From NCBI GenBank assembly GCA_012520915.1, contig JAAYNJ010000019.1:1-64000 (forward strand): a stretch of DNA of 64,000 bases, written 5' to 3'. Under the pieces are notes generated by a model, which saw only the letters and a program-made list of their open reading frames with translations, was not told the DNA's origin and did no database searches. Numbering within the stretch: position 1 is the stretch's first letter; each line of letters begins with the position of its first letter. Shown in pieces: positions 62,860 through 64,000 of this stretch. This DNA is from Oscillospiraceae bacterium (GTDB taxonomy: Bacteria > Bacillota > Clostridia > Oscillospirales > Ruminococcaceae). The translations under genes and the position numbers were made by a program.

Positions 62860-64000
62860 GCTGACCCGCGCGGAAAAGAAACAGATCGCCGCCGTAATCC
62901 GGCAGGCAAAGGGTGACGGAAAAGCACACAGCGCCCAAGATACCATTCCATATTTGCAGATGTTCCCGGACGGGATATGCCGCGTGACAGAGAAACGTTA
63001 CAGCAAGACCATAGCCTTTGAGGACATCAACTATCAGCTTGCACAGTCTGATGAAAAGACCGCCATTTTTGAAAATTGGTGCGACTTTCTCAACTACTTT
63101 GATTCCTCGGTTTCGGTGCAGCTATCCTTTATCAATCAGGGATCGCGCCGTGCGGAAGCAGAGCAGACCATAGATATTCCTGCAAAAGCGGATGCTTTTT
63201 CCTCTATCCGAAAGGAATATACGGAAATGCTGAAAAGTCAGCTTGCAAAGGGCAACAACGGACTTGTGAAGCATAAATACATCACTTTCTCTATCGAAGC
63301 CGAGAATATCAGCATGGCAAAATCCCGCCTTGCCCGTATCGAAACGGATATTTTAGGCAATTTCAAAGTGCTTGGCGTAGCCGCGCACCCCATGACCGGT
63401 GCGGAACGCCTAAAGATGCTGCACAGCATCTTCCACCCCGGCGGCGAGCCATTCGCCTTTTCATGGGATTGGCTGCCGCCTTCGGGACTTTCCACAAAGG
63501 ACTTTATCGCGCCGTCCTCTTTCCGTTTCGGAGAAGGACGCAGCTTTCGCATGGGCGGCAGGTTCGGCGCAGTAAGCTTTCTTGAAATTCTTGCCCCGGA
63601 GCTGAACGACCGGGTGCTGTCTGATCTGTTAGATCTTGAAACCGGAGTGATTGTAAATCTTCATATCCGCAGCATCGATCAGAGCGAGGCGATCAAGGAG
63701 ATCAAGCGGAAAATAACAGACCTCGACAAGATGAAAATAGAAGAACAAAAGAAAGCGATCCGCTCCGGCTATGACATGGATATCCTGCCTTCCGACCTTG
63801 CCACCTATGGCGGTGAGGCAAAAAATCTCTTGCAGGATTTACAGAGCAGAAATGAGCGAATGTTCCTGATTACTTTTCTGGTTGTAAACATGGCGGACAC
63901 GAAGCGAAAGCTGGATAATGACATTTTCGCAGCGGCGGGCGTTGCACAAAAATACAACTGTGCTTTGACCCGCCTTGACTATATGCAGGAAGATGGCTTT
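62819..64000 (+). CDS. VirB4-like conjugation ATPase (partial, runs off the window)
   Basis: 394 codons are visible with no stop. The start is TTG at 62819 with AAGGAGG upstream, inside prgI. The protein opens with a basic Lys-rich leader, then IPYLQMFPDGICRVTEKRYSKTIAFEDINY, a long region typical of the VirB4 N-terminal domain (GLVKHKYITFSI, MTGAERLKML, FSWDWLPPSGLSTKDFI) and GVAQKYNCALTRLDYMQEDGF at the edge. The Walker motifs would lie beyond the window. It powers pilus/channel assembly of the type IV secretion system. Confidence 0.9.
   Translation, partial: MSKEKAKTAKVKRKLTRAEKKQIAAVIRQAKGDGKAHSAQDTIPYLQMFPDGICRVTEKRYSKTIAFEDINYQLAQSDEKTAIFENWCDFLNYFDSSVSVQLSFINQGSRRAEAEQTIDIPAKADAFSSIRKEYTEMLKSQLAKGNNGLVKHKYITFSIEAENISMAKSRLARIETDILGNFKVLGVAAHPMTGAERLKMLHSIFHPGGEPFAFSWDWLPPSGLSTKDFIAPSSFRFGEGRSFRMGGRFGAVSFLEILAPELNDRVLSDLLDLETGVIVNLHIRSIDQSEAIKEIKRKITDLDKMKIEEQKKAIRSGYDMDILPSDLATYGGEAKNLLQDLQSRNERMFLITFLVVNMADTKRKLDNDIFAAAGVAQKYNCALTRLDYMQEDGF

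Overview
The window looks like a chromosomal segment of a Gram-positive anaerobe of the Firmicutes, most likely Clostridia. The signs are strong AGGAGG-type ribosome sites with ATG, GTG and TTG starts, a Gram-positive SOS box in the dinB promoter, a LytTR/DUF3021 regulator pair, and a conjugative element of the kind common in gut Firmicutes. I cannot name a genus from the sequence alone. No rRNA, tRNA or CRISPR array was seen.

Layout. 0-8 kb: the tail of a TelA-like gene, a CPBP protease, a double-domain PPK2, a DUF4416 protein, an orphan prepilin, a PlcC-like protein overlapping a GT4 glycosyltransferase, and a DHH phosphoesterase. 8.3-10.4 kb: a small AT-rich block (membrane-anchored Mrr-type nuclease, DUF2188 protein, HAD hydrolase). 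10.6-20.6 kb: SOS-controlled dinB, a half-size CbiK-like protein, small membrane proteins, an ABC/LytTR/DUF3021 operon, a nucleoside phosphorylase, a split UxaA dehydratase and a GNAT enzyme. 20.6-31 kb: lipoproteins, ClpB followed by a ribbon-helix-helix-like gene, a CoA-disulfide-reductase-like flavoprotein and a 5-formyl-THF cyclo-ligase-like protein. 31.2-39.3 kb: six paralogous two-module lipoproteins, mostly each with its own terminator. 39.8-43.1 kb: a sugar isomerase/epimerase-like protein, a polysaccharide deacetylase-like protein and a TIGR04076 protein.

43.3-56.3 kb reads as a defence island: a Schlafen/AlbA-type ATPase regulator, a DUF559 protein, an unusual restriction-modification locus, a two-gene CBASS (CD-NTase plus Cap15-like effector), a DUF6291 protein and a Fic protein. 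In the restriction locus the SAM-binding half of an adenine methyltransferase appears as a separate protein, in two paralogous copies. The NPPY catalytic half is fused to a GIY-YIG-like nuclease and an SF2 helicase in a 1345-residue protein. The island carries several fossils of gene ends, which suggest repeated allele replacement.

57.2-64 kb is the left part of an integrative conjugative element: replication initiator, DUF5348, PcfB, VirD4/PcfC coupling protein, Maff2, VirB6-like protein, MT-A70 methyltransferase, PrgI and a VirB4 ATPase that runs off the window.

Between the chromosomal genes lie many copies of G+C-rich hairpin repeats in both orientations. They stop abruptly at about 56.8 kb, where the conjugative element begins. 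Two further elements stand out: an 82-bp stem-loop in three copies, and a roughly 220-bp multi-hairpin element in two copies whose stems show compensatory changes, making it a candidate structured RNA.
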